Shown: piece after piece, positions 35,329-48,489 of the stretch
Layout: every line of letters starts with the position of its first letter
Numbering within the stretch: position 1 is the first letter of the stretch
From: Ipomoea triloba
Lineage: Eukaryota; Streptophyta; Magnoliopsida; Solanales; Convolvulaceae
DNA: 64,000 nucleotides
Assembly: GCF_003576645.1 (NCBI RefSeq)
Contig: NC_044918.1
Location: forward strand, 18,834,017 to 18,898,016
Direction of reading: 5' to 3'
Notes under the pieces: generated by a model
Told to the model about the DNA's origin: nothing
What the model saw: the letters and a program-made list of their open reading frames with translations, nothing else
The model's database searches: none
Translations under genes and position numbers: made by a program

Positions 35329-36032
35329 TTATTAGGAGTTAAACTTGTAACTTTGTGGGTAATATCTGTTCTATACATTTTCAATCTTTTTCGATCCAAA
35401 GAATCAATGTACCCACTACAGGAGTTCGATCCTGTAACCAACCCATTTGGAATGGTAACATAAGTGTTATCACACTACATAATACTCCGTAAGATAATTG
35501 TGGGTGTTTGACAAATATATACGTGTTAGCGGATTGAGTTAGCGAGTTTGACTAGCTGATAGTATTAGCTAGTAGAAAGATGTTTGGTAAATTAGTTGTT
35601 GCCTGATAGCTGATTACATACAAAATGACCTTTAATGATATAATTTATTTTCTCAAAAAGCTTATCAAAAAAGCTATTTTAAGTAGCATTTTTTTTTTAA
35701 TTTTAACGTTTTAGAGAAATGCACTATTATAAAAAACTGATTAACCAAACATTCATAATGACTGTTTAACCAAGCCAAATAGATAATAGTGATCAAACAA
35801 ATCAAAATTTGTTGATAAGCTAGCTAACTATATTACCAAGCATGGTCATTTTGGTTTCGAATGGAAGTAACACGAGAGAAAAGATAACATAAGTATGTAA
35901 TTGTAATAAATCCTTATTTTGAAATTAACAATATAGTCCACACGAAAACTTATTCCAAATTCTTAAAAACCCACTCATTACATAATAAGCAATCAATCTC
36001 ATCTCGACCGCTCCGACTCAGTTCTGTCTTCT
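35329..36032. other. Intergenic
   Basis: AT-rich 3' flank of ATS3 copy B. No gene seen. Confidence 0.5.
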
Positions 36033-36985
36033 CTACACAACAGTTGAGATGGAGGCAGCATTATCGCAGTGATTGAAGCCATACCACACTCCTTTGGGCA
36101 CAAATCTGTTGTATGTAAACGTAACATAATTGCGAGCAGAGATGTACACAGTCACGCTCTGCGGTTTCCAGCCGTCCGATCCAACCCTGTATAGATACAG
36201 ATAACACACATCATCCATGCACGGCCCTGTAATCTTGAATGTATCCTTGGAGCATCTCTCGAATGTGTCCGAATCTGGGTCGTCAATTCTTGCTGCATAT
36301 ACCTGCATTTACACATTCTATGTTTTCAACACCGCACTGGAAAATGCCAACTAAGATCATAAGGCGGGATTTACCAAAAGTGCTAGCTAGAGCCAGAAAA
36401 AGCCACAATAATTATTGGTTAGGGCCAGAAGAGAGGCTCACAAAATATGCTAATTAGGCCAGAAAGAGGTCCGGGTTTACCAAAAATGTCAGCTAGGACT
36501 AAAAGGTGAGGTTTATCAAAAATGCCAGACAGGATTTACCCATGTACACTCTCAGCTCGAGTAGTGGTGGCAGGTCCTCGCAATTCAAAAAAAGACAACA
36601 ACCAAAAAAAAAAAAGTAAAATAGGATGGGTTTACCTCATTGCCATAGGCATCACCAAATGAAAGGCTGATTTGATCTCTGGTGTATTTAACTGAGGAAC
36701 AGCTTGTTCTTATGTCCACTGTGTATGAACACTTGGCTGCACCAATCTGAATAAAACCAAAAAAAGGATCATGAAAATGGCCGGGGTTTCCTTTTTCTTT
36801 ATAATTTATGGGATTAATTAACTAATAATTGATTTTATCAGTTTAATTACCTGTGGGTTGGCTTTGACAGTGAAAGACCTGTTAAAGTGGGGCAGTTCTG
36901 AAATATCTCTTGAAGCTGTAGATGTGGTGAAGAAGAAGAAGATGACAAGAAGGAGAAGTATGGAAAGCTTTCCACCCATTTTCAT
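36033..36985 (-). CDS. ATS3: Embryo-specific ATS3-like protein (PLAT/LH2 domain), copy B
   Basis: Predicted 171-residue secreted protein from exons 36851-36985, 36636-36746 and 36033-36302, all phase 0 GT-AG. It has the same layout as copy A: signal peptide, then CSYTVDIRTSCSSVKYTRDQ, ISLSFGDAYGNE, DTFERCSKDTF, CYLYLYRVGSDGWKP and GVWYGFNHCD. Exon 1 differs from copy A only at the last two residues (PQ against QR). The last exon differs at many positions. The pair arose by tandem duplication that included about 250 bp of upstream DNA. Introns are short here, without the MITEs of copy A. This looks the more canonical of the two. Confidence 0.88.
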
Positions 36986-38115
36986 GCCTGCTTCAAATCC
37001 GGCCTGAGCCTATTAGATGTTCACTGAATTTCTAATTGCTCTCTTAATATTTATAGTTGAATGTTTGAAACCTACAACTATAAATATAATATTTTTCAAT
37101 TATAAGTTGTCAAGCCCAATGTAAGTTGGCAATTGAATCGTATACCTAATTTTTGCCCATATATTTTTCTTGTGTCGGACAATATAATATACATTACTGA
37201 AAATATTATTAGGTGGCAAGGATATAAGTTCGACTCTCAGTGTAAGCATCCTAATGGTATTTTTGTTGCTCTTTTTGATTTGAGACTTTGAGCTGGTCAA
37301 CTATGACAAACTAAGTTGGTTTACCTCTCTTTACTCCTTTATCAGTTATGATCACAAGGCAAGGTTTATCCAGTAGGCATTCTTTAACAGTAACTGCGAA
37401 TTTTCTTCGTCAAAATAATAGGTTCACTCAAAACATGTACTTCAAATACGGATGACACATGTTGACTTTGATACCAAATTGAATCATGTGCTCCATCTCA
37501 ACTAAAATGCTAAACTGATGGTTGGATTCCACACTTAATATTTATGTATTATATGCTCAACATTTATTACCAACTTCATTAGTATATTGATAAGCATGCA
37601 TTTTTTATGTGTCATTTCAACTCTATTCTTTTTCTTCTTGGAGGAGGTAAAAGACTAAAAGGTGTGAACATTTACGTGACATTAAATAACAATATTTCAC
37701 ATGTTGAATTGTTGATGAAATAATGGATCCGTACTAATTGAGATAAATATGTATGATCATTTAAAAAAAATAGCCATATTATTGAGTTGGTTAAGAAAAT
37801 AGTATGTGTAGTACTGTAGTATATTGTGATTGTTGTTACATTTACGTTACTACCCGGTCTATCCTTAAGAAAAAAATATTGTGATTAAAAAATTATAATC
37901 GTACCATCTGCAACTATTTGTATACACATAAATTTATATCTAAGAACTTCTTCAATACAACTCCTGTAAACCTATAATAACATATGAATTAGTTCATAAT
38001 ACTGTCTTTATTGTTCCACCTGTTTTTGGTACTTTTTTTGGTACTTAATCATTCCAAATTGGAGTTGATCGAGAGCAAAGGAAATTTACCAGGCAAAAAT
38101 AAGAAGCATGTAATA
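36986..38115. other. ATS3-B promoter and intergenic
   Basis: A TATAAATA box lies close to the gene, as in copy A. A plus-strand SINE remnant spans about 37205-37400 (B-box AGTTCGACTC; tail TCACAAGGCAAGGTTTATCC). Otherwise AT-rich. Confidence 0.45.
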
Positions 38116-38123
38116 GTCTGAAC

Positions 38124-38775
38124 TAGGGCTGTTAGCGAACAGAGCTTTCGACAAACTACTCGTGTTCGAGCTCGGTAAGCGTTCGTTTATGTTCGTTTAT
38201 TAAGGTAAACGAACATTAACAAACAAAATTTAGAGCTCGGTTAATAAACGAACAGAGTGTGAACAGTGGTAAGCTCGTTTCCTAAGTGTTCGCGAACAAG
38301 CTCGTTCGTGTTCGTCTAGTATTGTTCGCGAACAAGCTCGTTTAGTGTTCGTTTAATAATGTTCGCAAACAAGCTCATTTAGTGTTCGTTTAATAATGTT
38401 CGCAAACATGTTTACAAACATATATGAACGTATATTATTTATTGTTCACGAACAAATTGTGTTCATAAACATGTGCATGTGTTTGGTTATTAAGTGTTCA
38501 CGAACGTGTTCATTAACGTAAATGAGCATGTTTGTGAACGTGCTTGTTAACGTTTGCGAACACGTTCGTGAACTTGTTCGTTAATGTTAACGAACACGTT
38601 CGTGGACGTGTTCGCGAACGTTAACGATCGAACACTAACGAACGCTTAACAAACGAACACGAACAGGATTTTCAAAAACCTTAACAAACGAACACGAACA
38701 CAAACACCCCAAAATCCTTAACAAACGAACACGAACAGCCTCCGTTCGTTTATGTTCGGTTCGTTAACAGCCCTA
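38124..38775. mobile_element. hAT-type MITE with perfect 8-bp target duplication
   Basis: Ends TAGGGCTGTTAGCGAAC and TAGGGCTGTTAACGAAC (inward). The perfect 8-bp repeat GTCTGAAC lies at 38116-38123 and 38776-38783. The body is built of GTTCGTTTA/AACGAACAC words in both orientations, so nearly any part can pair with another. No transposase frame. Confidence 0.9.
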
Positions 38776-38783
38776 GTCTGAAC

Positions 38784-39490
38784 ATAAGGGGAGTACAGTA
38801 TGGCACTAACTTGGTAACCACAAAATTTTAAATTCAACCCTAGTAAGAATGATCCATTGACCAACTTTTTTTATTTGAATTTGTCAACTATGAACAATAT
38901 AAGTTTGTGACAAAAATTGTCAAAAAGATAAAATCGTCCACCCCAAGCGCCCTCACACTTTGACATGAAAGAGTAAATCATGGTGACTCAAGTGACTAAT
39001 AGAAGATAGACTTTTGATCACTACGCACAAGGAACTTCCTTCATTTTGAGATATTGCTCCCACACTACCAATCCTTGGTTTCTTGTGACAAATTTCACCT
39101 CTGCAACCAGTTAAACTATCCATACCGGTAAAGATCACAAGGCAAGATTTTGCCACTACATATGATAGTAAATGTGGGGTTTCCCGTCACTAAAAAAAAA
39201 TAAAAAATCAGAGTACATACATAACCACGCAATTGACTGGCAGCAGGACCTCCAAGTAATACCAGAATGAACAACAACAAAACCAGGACCACACAAACCT
39301 GTGCCATATATGTTTCATGCATGTTTCTGATCTTACATATTACAAATGTATTACAAATGAGAGAATTTCACCCGGGATGATTCATATCGCGGGTTTGATC
39401 GGAGGTTTCGCATTGATAATGTATGTAAGACTAAAACAAAGTTTATGCACAATAGCCCAAAGCTTAATGGCCACGCGATAATATCATGCA
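38784..39490. other. Intergenic, SINE remnant
   Basis: It contains a SINE-tail remnant (ACCGGTAAAGATCACAAGG, about 39122-39140). A short signal-peptide-like open frame lies on the minus strand at 39116-39322, but it runs into this remnant. Confidence 0.4.
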
Positions 39491-42197
39491 TCATGACAGT
39501 ATCAAGCGGAGAATATCCCCGGAATACTTGAATGACTTCTCAGTCTCTTCCAAGCAATGGTTCTTCTCCTCTCTAGTCCAGCTCTGCCAAATAAAAAACA
39601 TTCAAAAAATGCGTTAGGTAACCAGATATGGAAGGAAGGATCAATTCGAAGACAGAAAGAATGGTTAGGGCATCGCAGAACAATAAGTAACGTCAATTTG
39701 GCAAGTCGAGAAGAGAATTTAGGATATTACTTCAGTAACTTTATTCAGCTTGTCCTTAACATTCTGCAGCAGTTGTTTAACGTCGCCATCCCATTTATAG
39801 AACTCCAGCTCTTTGTTGTTGAGTATCATTTCTGACACCTGAATCGAGCAATAGAAGTTGCAAAGGGTCTCAACATCGGTATTATCCATTAGAGGACTCT
39901 TAGATAAAGTTTAGGTTTAGTATAATAAAGCAACGTGTCTAAAATGCGTAAATCAATTCGTTACAATCGTGATAACAGCTCACCTTTCTCCCAATCATGC
40001 GACCGCCAGCCGTATGTGCAAAGTATGTGTTATAAAAGTGGCAAATGAATGCCTGAGGATCCTTTTCAGCCAGCTCTTCAAGATAACGAGCATAGCTGAC
40101 ACCGGGAGTTGAAGGTTCCGGGATGGCATAGCCTTGCTGCCTAAACCATTCCAAATCTTTAGCCAGGCTCTCCGACCTTTCTAATCCCGTGTTCCTGAAC
40201 TCAGCATCTGAATCCAAAGTACAACATTTATTAAACATTTGCATACATACATACAAAATCATTCATTTACCCAGGACTGATTACAGCACTTAGAAAATCT
40301 GGAAAGCTATCAAAGCACACAATCGAAAACTACACAATCAATATAAACCAAGAAAGTAATAGAATCTCACAATAAAAACAAAATATCAACCAAGACATTT
40401 CCATCGAAGGTTGATAAATATCAAGGGTTCAAACATTGCGTTTAATGCATCTCAACAGAATACATGTATGCAGTAGTAAGAAAGACGTCAGCGTTCAACC
40501 TCAATCCACAGAACCAGACATAAAGTTTGTAAATCTATCATCTACCGATCAACTCAAGAAGGCAAATGGTCTTTCAATGCAAGGTAACAAAGTATGAGCA
40601 TGCGTCTAAACTACAGCTCCAAGCGGGCAGGGAGACAATATTGTTTTTATACGAGAAATAGTACATCAATTTTTAATGGAATATGTTTACTTAAGTTTTG
40701 TCTAATTTGTATCATTATCTTCTTCTACTTTTAACCAGACGAGTTTACATCACTCCTTGCCATTGCAAGAGTTCTCGTCTATACTCTATAGTGCAATGTT
40801 TTACATTATTTAAGGAAATGGGGAAAAAAATAAAAAATCAGCTTTAAGCCTCAAATTGCCCGAAATTTCATCCTTATGACCATTAAAAGAGCTTGAATAA
40901 GACAGGGTACCTGTGTTCTTGAGTTTTGTCTTCCTCAAATTTGCACTCAACCTTTTCCAATATAATTTAAACACTAACAGTACAAATCAGCTCAGCTTCG
41001 AACTTTCTTTTTGCTCTGTCTCAATCTTCAGTGCCTTAATAGTACACACATTCACTACATTTCATTCAATTTGTTGCTCACAATTTTCTTAGGGCCATAG
41101 GGGTAACTCGAGGTTTGCAGCATTAAAAATAAGTTTTCATGTGTTATCCAAGTACCAAAACTTCATCTACTGAATCAAAGAAATAGTTTTGCAATAATCA
41201 TTTCACAATAGCAGATTTAACAACACCTAAACACATTAACCTTATCCTGAAACACCACACGCACACCCTTTCACTTATCTGCAATGATATAAGTATATGA
41301 TGCCGGGAGAAAAGAAAAACGAAGCAGACAATAGAAACCCGCACCACAATTAAAGCTTATATAAAGAACAGTAGAAAATCATGTCTCCTGAAACATAAAA
41401 ACTCTAATTAATTAACAGCAAAAGGCAGCAGCTAGTGAAATGAGAAAGGAATTAACATATAAAATCATTGAGCCCTAAAATGCAGTGGGGTGGGCAAGTT
41501 TAATCATAAAAAACCAGAGCATAAATATTTCACTAACAGCAACTAATTTCTCATATTAGATACAGTTCTTCAAACTTCAAAGCTAAACCTTTAGAAATAA
41601 AAATAAAACAGAAACAAGAAAAAATAACAATAAGTATTAGAATCACTATAATGACAATGAACCAGTAAGAAACAACCACAAAAAAGCCCTATACTAATAA
41701 CATTCACATCATAACCAAGCAACCAAAGATCAGTACAATACACTTAGAAGCCATTAGAAGCCAGACATGAAAAAAGGAAACTTACATTCAGGAAAAGGAG
41801 CTTTTTCCACAATATTCTCCAAAGTATCATAAACCAATTTGCTATCCACCAAGAATTTCAAGTACCCTTCAACAGTTGGCTCCCACTTAGCCAGAGGCTG
41901 GCCTTCAGTTTCCTTCTCCCCCTCCCTAGCCTGGTCCCTAGTGTGCAGCTTCATAGCTACAAACCTCATCTCCTCCACAAACCCTTTAGCCTCCCCAGGG
42001 TACCTCTTTTTGGCCTTCTCTGCAGTGGTTGTAGCTACAACCACAAGCATCTTGGATTTTCTCGCAGAAAGCCATGAGCTTTGAGGGATTCCTTGAATGG
42101 GTACTGAGAAAAACTGGGTTTGCGGCTTTTTCAGTACAGCCAAACGGGTGTTAACTAGAAAACGCTGGGATTGAGATATTGGCGATATAGAAGCCAT
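39491..42197 (-). CDS. HO1: Heme oxygenase 1, plastid
   Basis: Predicted 278-residue protein. Exons 41786-42197, 39984-40207, 39731-39838 and 39491-39583; all GT-AG and in phase. It converts heme to biliverdin IXa, the first step to the phytochrome chromophore, using ferredoxin in the plastid. The N-terminus ([20 protein letters not shown]...) is transit-peptide-like. The heme-binding region is [20 protein letters not shown] with the proximal His in KLHTRDQ. Further family blocks are [52 protein letters not shown] and [16 protein letters not shown]. The frame is open to a codon at 42254; I chose the ATG at 42197 by family N-terminus. The intron after exon 1 is about 1.6 kb. Confidence 0.93.
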
Positions 42198-43534
42198 TAG
42201 ATCATCAAAGGCAAGATTCTCCAATCGAATATTCAGACTTAGAGCGCAAACCACGGATTAACCCTCTTCTCCACTGTGGAAATCAAATGGCTGCTGAATA
42301 TTTCTTGAATTCTTTGCTTTCTACTCCGTTGTCGTACACTCGTACTTGGTTATTTGCTTTAGAGGCCTGGACTCTGGAGTTTTCTTGAAGACAACTACAC
42401 CAACAAGTAACAAGCCAATATGCCATAGAAAATTATCAACAGGAATAATAAGAAAGGGAAAAAGTAGAGAATATTATTAAACTAACATAATTTTTATTCT
42501 TATTATAATATAATAACAATATTAACTAAGACTCACCTTTAAATCCATATTATATTCAGACTAATATCTGTTCATGTTGGATCAGTATGGATTAATCTCT
42601 GTTCACATCGGACCAGTCTAATTAAAGAATGAGAGTACACAATTATTCATGCCAAACTGGTTAAATTTTCATTATAAATTGCTTTCTCGTGTTTCTTGTT
42701 TCTTTAAGTTACTACTTTTGTATTTAATAGGTATTCTTCTCCCAAACATTTAATTGGTATTCTTGACAAGGTAATTACGTGATATATTTGGTAGCTAGGA
42801 TGATTTTTGTTAGATCTGAACAGTTTGAGGCTGTCATTTTCCTATTTTGGTTGGATATGCTTTGTGGAATTGTGGAGTATAGAATGAAACATGTTGACCA
42901 TGGGATTTGCATTGGCATCTTTGATTTCATTTTCGAAATTTTAAAGGAAAATTTTGGTAATTTATATAAGGTGCATATAAAACCTTAGTTGATTTCCCTT
43001 TAACAAAAAAGTTAGATAATTCTAATTTTGTCGGACTAATTTTAAGCCCGCAATATTCTGCTCTTAAATTGAATTCCTTTTTTTTTTTTTTGAAAGGAAT
43101 TGAATTCCTTTTTTTTAGGAGTGAAGAAGTGGAATTATTTGTTTAATAGAGTGGTCTATTGGTTAGTCCCTCGTGTTACAATAATTGTTATTATATTTAA
43201 AATTTATGTGTTTTAATTTTTATGTATCTCTTTTAGTTCAAATTATACATGTAGAGTACTCACCGAGCATGACTCGCATATACAAGGATTGATTTTTTTA
43301 ATTTTACATTTGTATTTACTGTTATTATCAAGCTTTTAAATATGTAAGGTATGTCTATTCTAATTATTAATTTAAATTTTTAATTAAAATAATACACATT
43401 TTAATTTATTTTTAAAGTTAAACTATGTCCATATCGGACTTGTAACCCATGAGATGGCACATCTTGAACATATAACATATAAAATATAAGAAATTTTACA
43501 GTATCGTACATAAAAATATCATACAACTTGTTAA
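42198..43534. other. HO1 upstream and intergenic
   Basis: The HO1 promoter lies in the first few hundred bases. No further gene was recognised; an open frame at 42779-42988 starts at a non-ATG codon and has no signature. Confidence 0.5.
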
Positions 43535-45477
43535 TTAGTTGAACTTGGAGCAGACCTTTCTGATCTCCCCTTGTGTGCCAGTCTTAACCTCAATGCTACT
43601 CATCTTGATCATGGCTTTTTGAAACTCAAAATCAAACCTAAGCCCCAGCAATCCCCTAATGGTTCCTGCATATTTCTCCACGATTTTTCGCGTCGATTCG
43701 TCGCCCCACAGCCTCTGATCTGATTCAAGAACCCCATTCCCATCCCTCACATTCTTGAAGAAGCTCACATCAAAACCAAGCTGGGTGTCTTTGTCCAGAG
43801 CCACCTTCTTTGAGGGATCCCCATTTTTGGGGCAAAGAGTTTGGAGCTGTGTCAAGAATGCTTGGTTTATGCTTGGGTCTGCATTCCCAGTTGCTGTGAA
43901 GTTGTATAAACGGTACCTGAAGAATAAACAGTCTGTTTGGCCTATGGTGTGTGCACCTGCATACATTCATTTATGCCCTGTATCAGCCATGCTCAATTAA
44001 AAAAGTGATCGAGAATTACACTTTTAGACATTGAGTTATAGATTAATAGTGAATGCACGATTATATCGCTACTTTTAGTCACAATAATATTCTATTGATG
44101 ATGATTATTTTTAAATTTGTACTGTTATGATTTTTCAAAAATTTTAGTTTAGTTTCAGAGTTAATAATATAATTTGACATCCTACTTATTTTCTCCGCCC
44201 AAATCACACTCTAATTCTATTACTTAATGCAAAGTATTGACCTTCATTGAATTAATAAGAAATTAAAAACGTCAAGGATTGATGATAAGAGTATTAAAAT
44301 TTTTTGACACATATTAACGAAAAGAGCAAAAGCGTTATTTTGTTAACAACTTTGATGTCTAAAAATAGTAAAAACCATAATATAGGAACTGAATTGGCTA
44401 GTACTAAAAGTGCAATTTTTTCTTTGAGAAATATGTATGTTTCAATCTGGCTGCATAGCGCAGTGGATTAGCGTGTCTGACTTCGGATCAGAAGGTCGTG
44501 GGTTCGACTCCCACTGTGGTCAATATTCAACATATATATACAAAAATATTAATTCATTAAAAGGGAAAGTTGAGCAACTATTCTTGGATTAGTGATACTA
44601 TGGTTTTTACTTGTTATTCAAAAAAAATATGTGCAGTTGGATTATGAATATATGCTTACCAACGAGTGTAACAAGATCATGATCATCAAGACCTTTAGCT
44701 GCAAATTTTTGCCTCTGAACATCAATGGAATCAAAAGGTGAAGGTAGATTTGAGGCTTCAGATGATTTAGAGATTCTTCCATCCCTTCTTCCAGTAGGCA
44801 CTCCCCAACTTGGACCACTACTCTGTTATTCATTTCATTATATTCACGGAAGAAAGAAAGAATGATTGGTCTTTATTAACTAATGATTGAATGACATATA
44901 GAAAGAATTTTTATGCAAACACAGTATACTGTGAGTATATGACTCTAATTGATTACCAAGTCAACTGCGTCTCGAGCAGCCAAAGCTAATATATCAGCAC
45001 ACGAAACAGTGGTTGGGCATAAAGCTTCGAGCTGCGATTTTGCATCCTCGATCACTTCAAACCCTCTTAATCCCGTATTAGGCAATGCGACTCTCTCAGC
45101 CGAGCTCCCCGAAATCAAAACAGAACCATCACAACCCTGATCAGATCAACTAAATATCACTTTTAGTTTTTCAATTATATATAGTGAAGTTTTCATATTA
45201 TAATTACGTACTCGATCGGGTTTTAATTTGTAACTATATAAACAAATGACAAACTTGCATACATACATACCCGAACAAAACAATCGTGGAAATGAAGGCG
45301 AAGCAAGGCGGCTGCAATGGTAGGATCTTTGTTGAAGTGTGCTTCAACTGTAGACCTTACAATGGACTCGGCTTGGGGGCAGGAAGAGGAATAGAATCCA
45401 GTTCTGAGTTCTCCCTGGGCTGATGCACGGAAAACAGTTACTAAGATCACTACAAGAACCAAACACCAATTTCCCAT
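43535..45477 (-). CDS. Class III secretory peroxidase
   Basis: Predicted 323-residue heme peroxidase in the classic four-exon layout: 45271-45477, 44957-45136, 44660-44822, 43535-43956. A signal peptide ([20 protein letters not shown]) is followed by [16 protein letters not shown]. The distal site is [17 protein letters not shown] (catalytic Arg and His), then [15 protein letters not shown]. The proximal heme ligand is in [16 protein letters not shown]. The C-terminal SNF-type end is replaced by KVCSKFN. It uses hydrogen peroxide to oxidise phenolics in the apoplast. The N-terminal [13 protein letters not shown] resembles the peroxidase 25/N1 clade. The last intron carries a tRNA-Arg(TCG)-like sequence on the opposite strand. 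Confidence 0.93.
44449..44522 (+). tRNA. tRNA-Arg(TCG)-like, in peroxidase intron
   Basis: 74 nt with D arm TAGCGCAGTGGATTAGCG, anticodon loop CTTCGGA (anticodon TCG), and T arm TCGTGGGTTCGACTCCCAC. The acceptor stem GGCTGCA/TGTGGTC pairs only with three G-T wobbles. No run of four T follows within about 60 bases, so expression is doubtful. It lies antisense to the last intron of the peroxidase. Confidence 0.75.
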
Positions 45478-45590
45478 TATTTGCTCTCTCCTCTCTAGAT
45501 AGCTACTTCCTATGGAAAAAGTGGGCTAAGCTAGCTTCATCAGTAGTTTTCAACGTTGGGATATCATTGATATGATTAGTAGTACTTTGA

Positions 45591-45601
45591 TCTATTTATA
45601 G
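45591..45601 (-). promoter_or_regulatory. TATA box of the peroxidase gene
   Basis: Minus-strand sequence reads CTATAAATAG, about 115 bp before the ATG. Confidence 0.55.
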
Positions 45602-48306
45602 CTACAGAATGGATTGGAGTGTGGAGACAAACTATTTTTAATTTGAGTGTCATTTGATGGATCCCATTACCTTCCTTGAGTGGAAGCAAATGTGTACAAC
45701 CTTCCTTGAGTGGAAGATTAAATTAAAATGGGTGTGCAATAACGATTTTGGAAAAAAATTACTTTAAAATGGGATTCAATTGAAGATTACTTAGATTAAT
45801 CTTATCTAGTAGGATACATATGTCAATACAATATGCAAACAAAAAAAAGGTGTTAATCGACTGATTGATGTCACGAATGAAGGCAGCAATAAAAGTTGGA
45901 GGTTCAAATTTCACTGGAAACATGAATGGAAAAGGCTCAAATGATGTGTGACGATGTAATGTATGGATTGAGTCCCTTGTGCGTGCATAAAAACTATGAT
46001 CTAACTGATGGGCTAATTGTGCGACTCCAAGCTACTGGCCAGCATGGTTTAGCTAAACATGGTTTTTACATGTGGATCCATAATTAATAATGGACCCAAG
46101 TCTAAAACGGCAACATGTTATATCAAGTCATTAAAAGGGTCAATCAGTGCATCATGTTTAATGACATTAATCTTATACTATATTTATAATATTTGTTCTA
46201 TATGTTTATAAGCCTAAACATTATGGCAAATTCTCATATGAGACTGTCTCACAAATCCTGATCCATGAGATGGGTCGAGTTTTTGATAAGTAATATATTT
46301 TCCCACATAAGTATATATATTACAATTTTCATCATAAGTAACACTTTAATTCTTAATATTATATTTTGATTTAAAAGTAGTGTTACATTTTTCATCGTAG
46401 TCTGCTAATATTTATAAGATTTATGTGTTTATTTATTTAGTTATTTTGATTATTTAATTTTACTAACTTTGTGTTGTTTATTAGACATTATTCAATTGCA
46501 AATGGTAGGTATTTACAACTAGTATACAATGTAATAAGACCCAATATTATATTGCCTTTGTTTATATGTGTGACGCAATAAAAGATCCATTATGGATGAA
46601 GGTTGAAGCACTAAGCAGCTGTCTTTTTGTTGTGCACTAAGCACAAGCTTTTAGTTTTAGGCACGTGTACTTTGCAGAACGAATATACTACATAATACAT
46701 AGTATTTAATTTGTGCATGTAAATTGTGAAGAAGCTAAGGCCACTAGATCGAGTGTGTAAATTAGGTATTCAAAATATATAATTACAAAAATGTTCATGT
46801 GGAACAATGTGAGAATGGAAATAGAAAATTCTTTGAATGCATAATATATTGAATTAAACATCTCACTACAGATAATCCGAATTCATTCTGACTTGATTCG
46901 AATCGGACGTAGACCCCTCAAAACTTTACCTAAAAATGATTATTTTAACCAGCCTTGAACTTGCGCATTCAAGCTAATTAAGCTTTAATGGTGGATGGAG
47001 AGTCAAGAAATTTGTTAATTGGAGACCCAAGAAGAGAATCCAAGAGCATTTAATTGTCTTCAAATAATGTGCAAAAAGTCGGATAAAGTGGCTCTAACCC
47101 TTATGAGTTATGAACAAATACTACAATGTAATAGAGTTAGTAGTACTAAAAAAATAAAAGCTCAGACCCATGAATCCATGATGACATGGAACCATTTTGG
47201 CACATTTATGTGTAACAAATTTTAAAGTCAATACTATTAAAACTTGCCTTATATTTTGAAGAAAGAATTTAAAATTTGATTGAAAAATAATTAAATGCTT
47301 CTTAAAAGTCAATATAACTAGAAAGGGAAGAGAAGGGAGGATCACGCCAATTAAAGTTAAATTTTATTCCTTTTTAGTTTTCATTTTAGTCTAACAATTT
47401 TAGTTTGATTTTAGCATGTAATTTTTAGCTTGACTTTTCCTGCCTTTCATGATGCTTGTACACGCCACATGCACCTTAAATGTGGCACATGCATCTATAA
47501 ATGTGGCCAAGGATTTATAAGCTCAAATAAGCCATTGAGTTATTCATATCATGAAAGTGTAATTAAGCATTCTAATTAGAAAATTAGACACTTAAATTTA
47601 GAAAAAAAGTATAATTAACCCTATTTGGCATGTTATAAAAAAACTTTGCTGCCAACTATCATGAAATCGCCAACTAAACTTTTTTAAAAGAAAAAAATTA
47701 ATATTTTAATATTAATAAATTATTATTATTATTATTTATTTATTTATTATTATTATTATCATTAATTATATAAATTTGACATTCAAATCATCAAAATATA
47801 TTGATGTGACATTCCAATAACCTTTAACTTGAAAGTTACCTGCAATAACAAGTCAAATGGAGTAATTGTAAGTTCAGGTGTTTAATTGAAGTTTTTTCTA
47901 ATTCGAGAATTTAATTGCACTTTCTTGAATGACAAAGAATTTATGTTTGTTCAAATAGATTCTTTAACTATTTGCCCTAAAAAAGATTGATTAATCAAGG
48001 AGACCATCTTTGTACACTCTAAGCATTAATATCTCCAAAGAGCGCGTAAATTTTTGAGTTCATCACTAAATGACTAAATTCACATTAGAAGTTGAGATAA
48101 AGGACTAATGAAAGTGATATAATTGAAAAGATTCAACCTTTTTAATCTCAATATTCTTGCTTCTTTTTTCTCAATATTCTTGCACTTTATAACAATTTCA
48201 GTTTCCTCACTCTACTAAAAGAAACATGAATATTGTTTTGCCAAAGTCTTGGGTGCACAACAAGGGAATCTTTGGAGTAAGGCAATTAACAGTTAACAGG
48301 AGATTA
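45602..48306. other. Intergenic, repeat remnants
   Basis: It holds a copy of the GAGACCGTCTCACA MITE family from about 46232 (ATGAGACTGTCTCACAAATC). A SINE tail lies at about 47106-47157 (GAACAAATACTACAATG...TTAGTAGTACTAAAAAAA), matching the 3' end of 58077-58241. No gene was seen. Confidence 0.45.
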
Positions 48307-48423
48307 GTTTTTATTTATTTTTTATTTTTTAATACAACTGACTCTATTACCTTGTAGTTCGACCTCATGACCTCCTATATGCAGGGAGGGTCACTACATA
48401 TCATCTAAGCCAGGGTGCTTGGC
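48307..48423 (-). mobile_element. SINE remnant
   Basis: On the minus strand: tRNA-like head GGCTTAGATGATATG, B-box-like AGGTCGAACTAC, and tail GTAATAGAGTCAGTTGTATT followed by A-rich sequence. It is the same tail family as 58077-58241. Confidence 0.55.
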
Positions 48424-48489
48424 AACAGGAGATTAGTTTAAGTGTGGTACAAATTTAAATGTGTCTCCTATAGTTAGAGTCTATTTATG

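Noticed and set aside
39116..39322. Minus-strand frame with a signal-peptide-like start, possible small secreted peptide
   Set aside because: After the hydrophobic start it runs into a SINE-tail remnant (about 39120-39165), has no conserved cysteine pattern, and no splice join gives a sensible mature peptide.
42779..42988. 69-codon plus-strand frame upstream of HO1
   Set aside because: Non-ATG start, no domain and no supporting splice signals.
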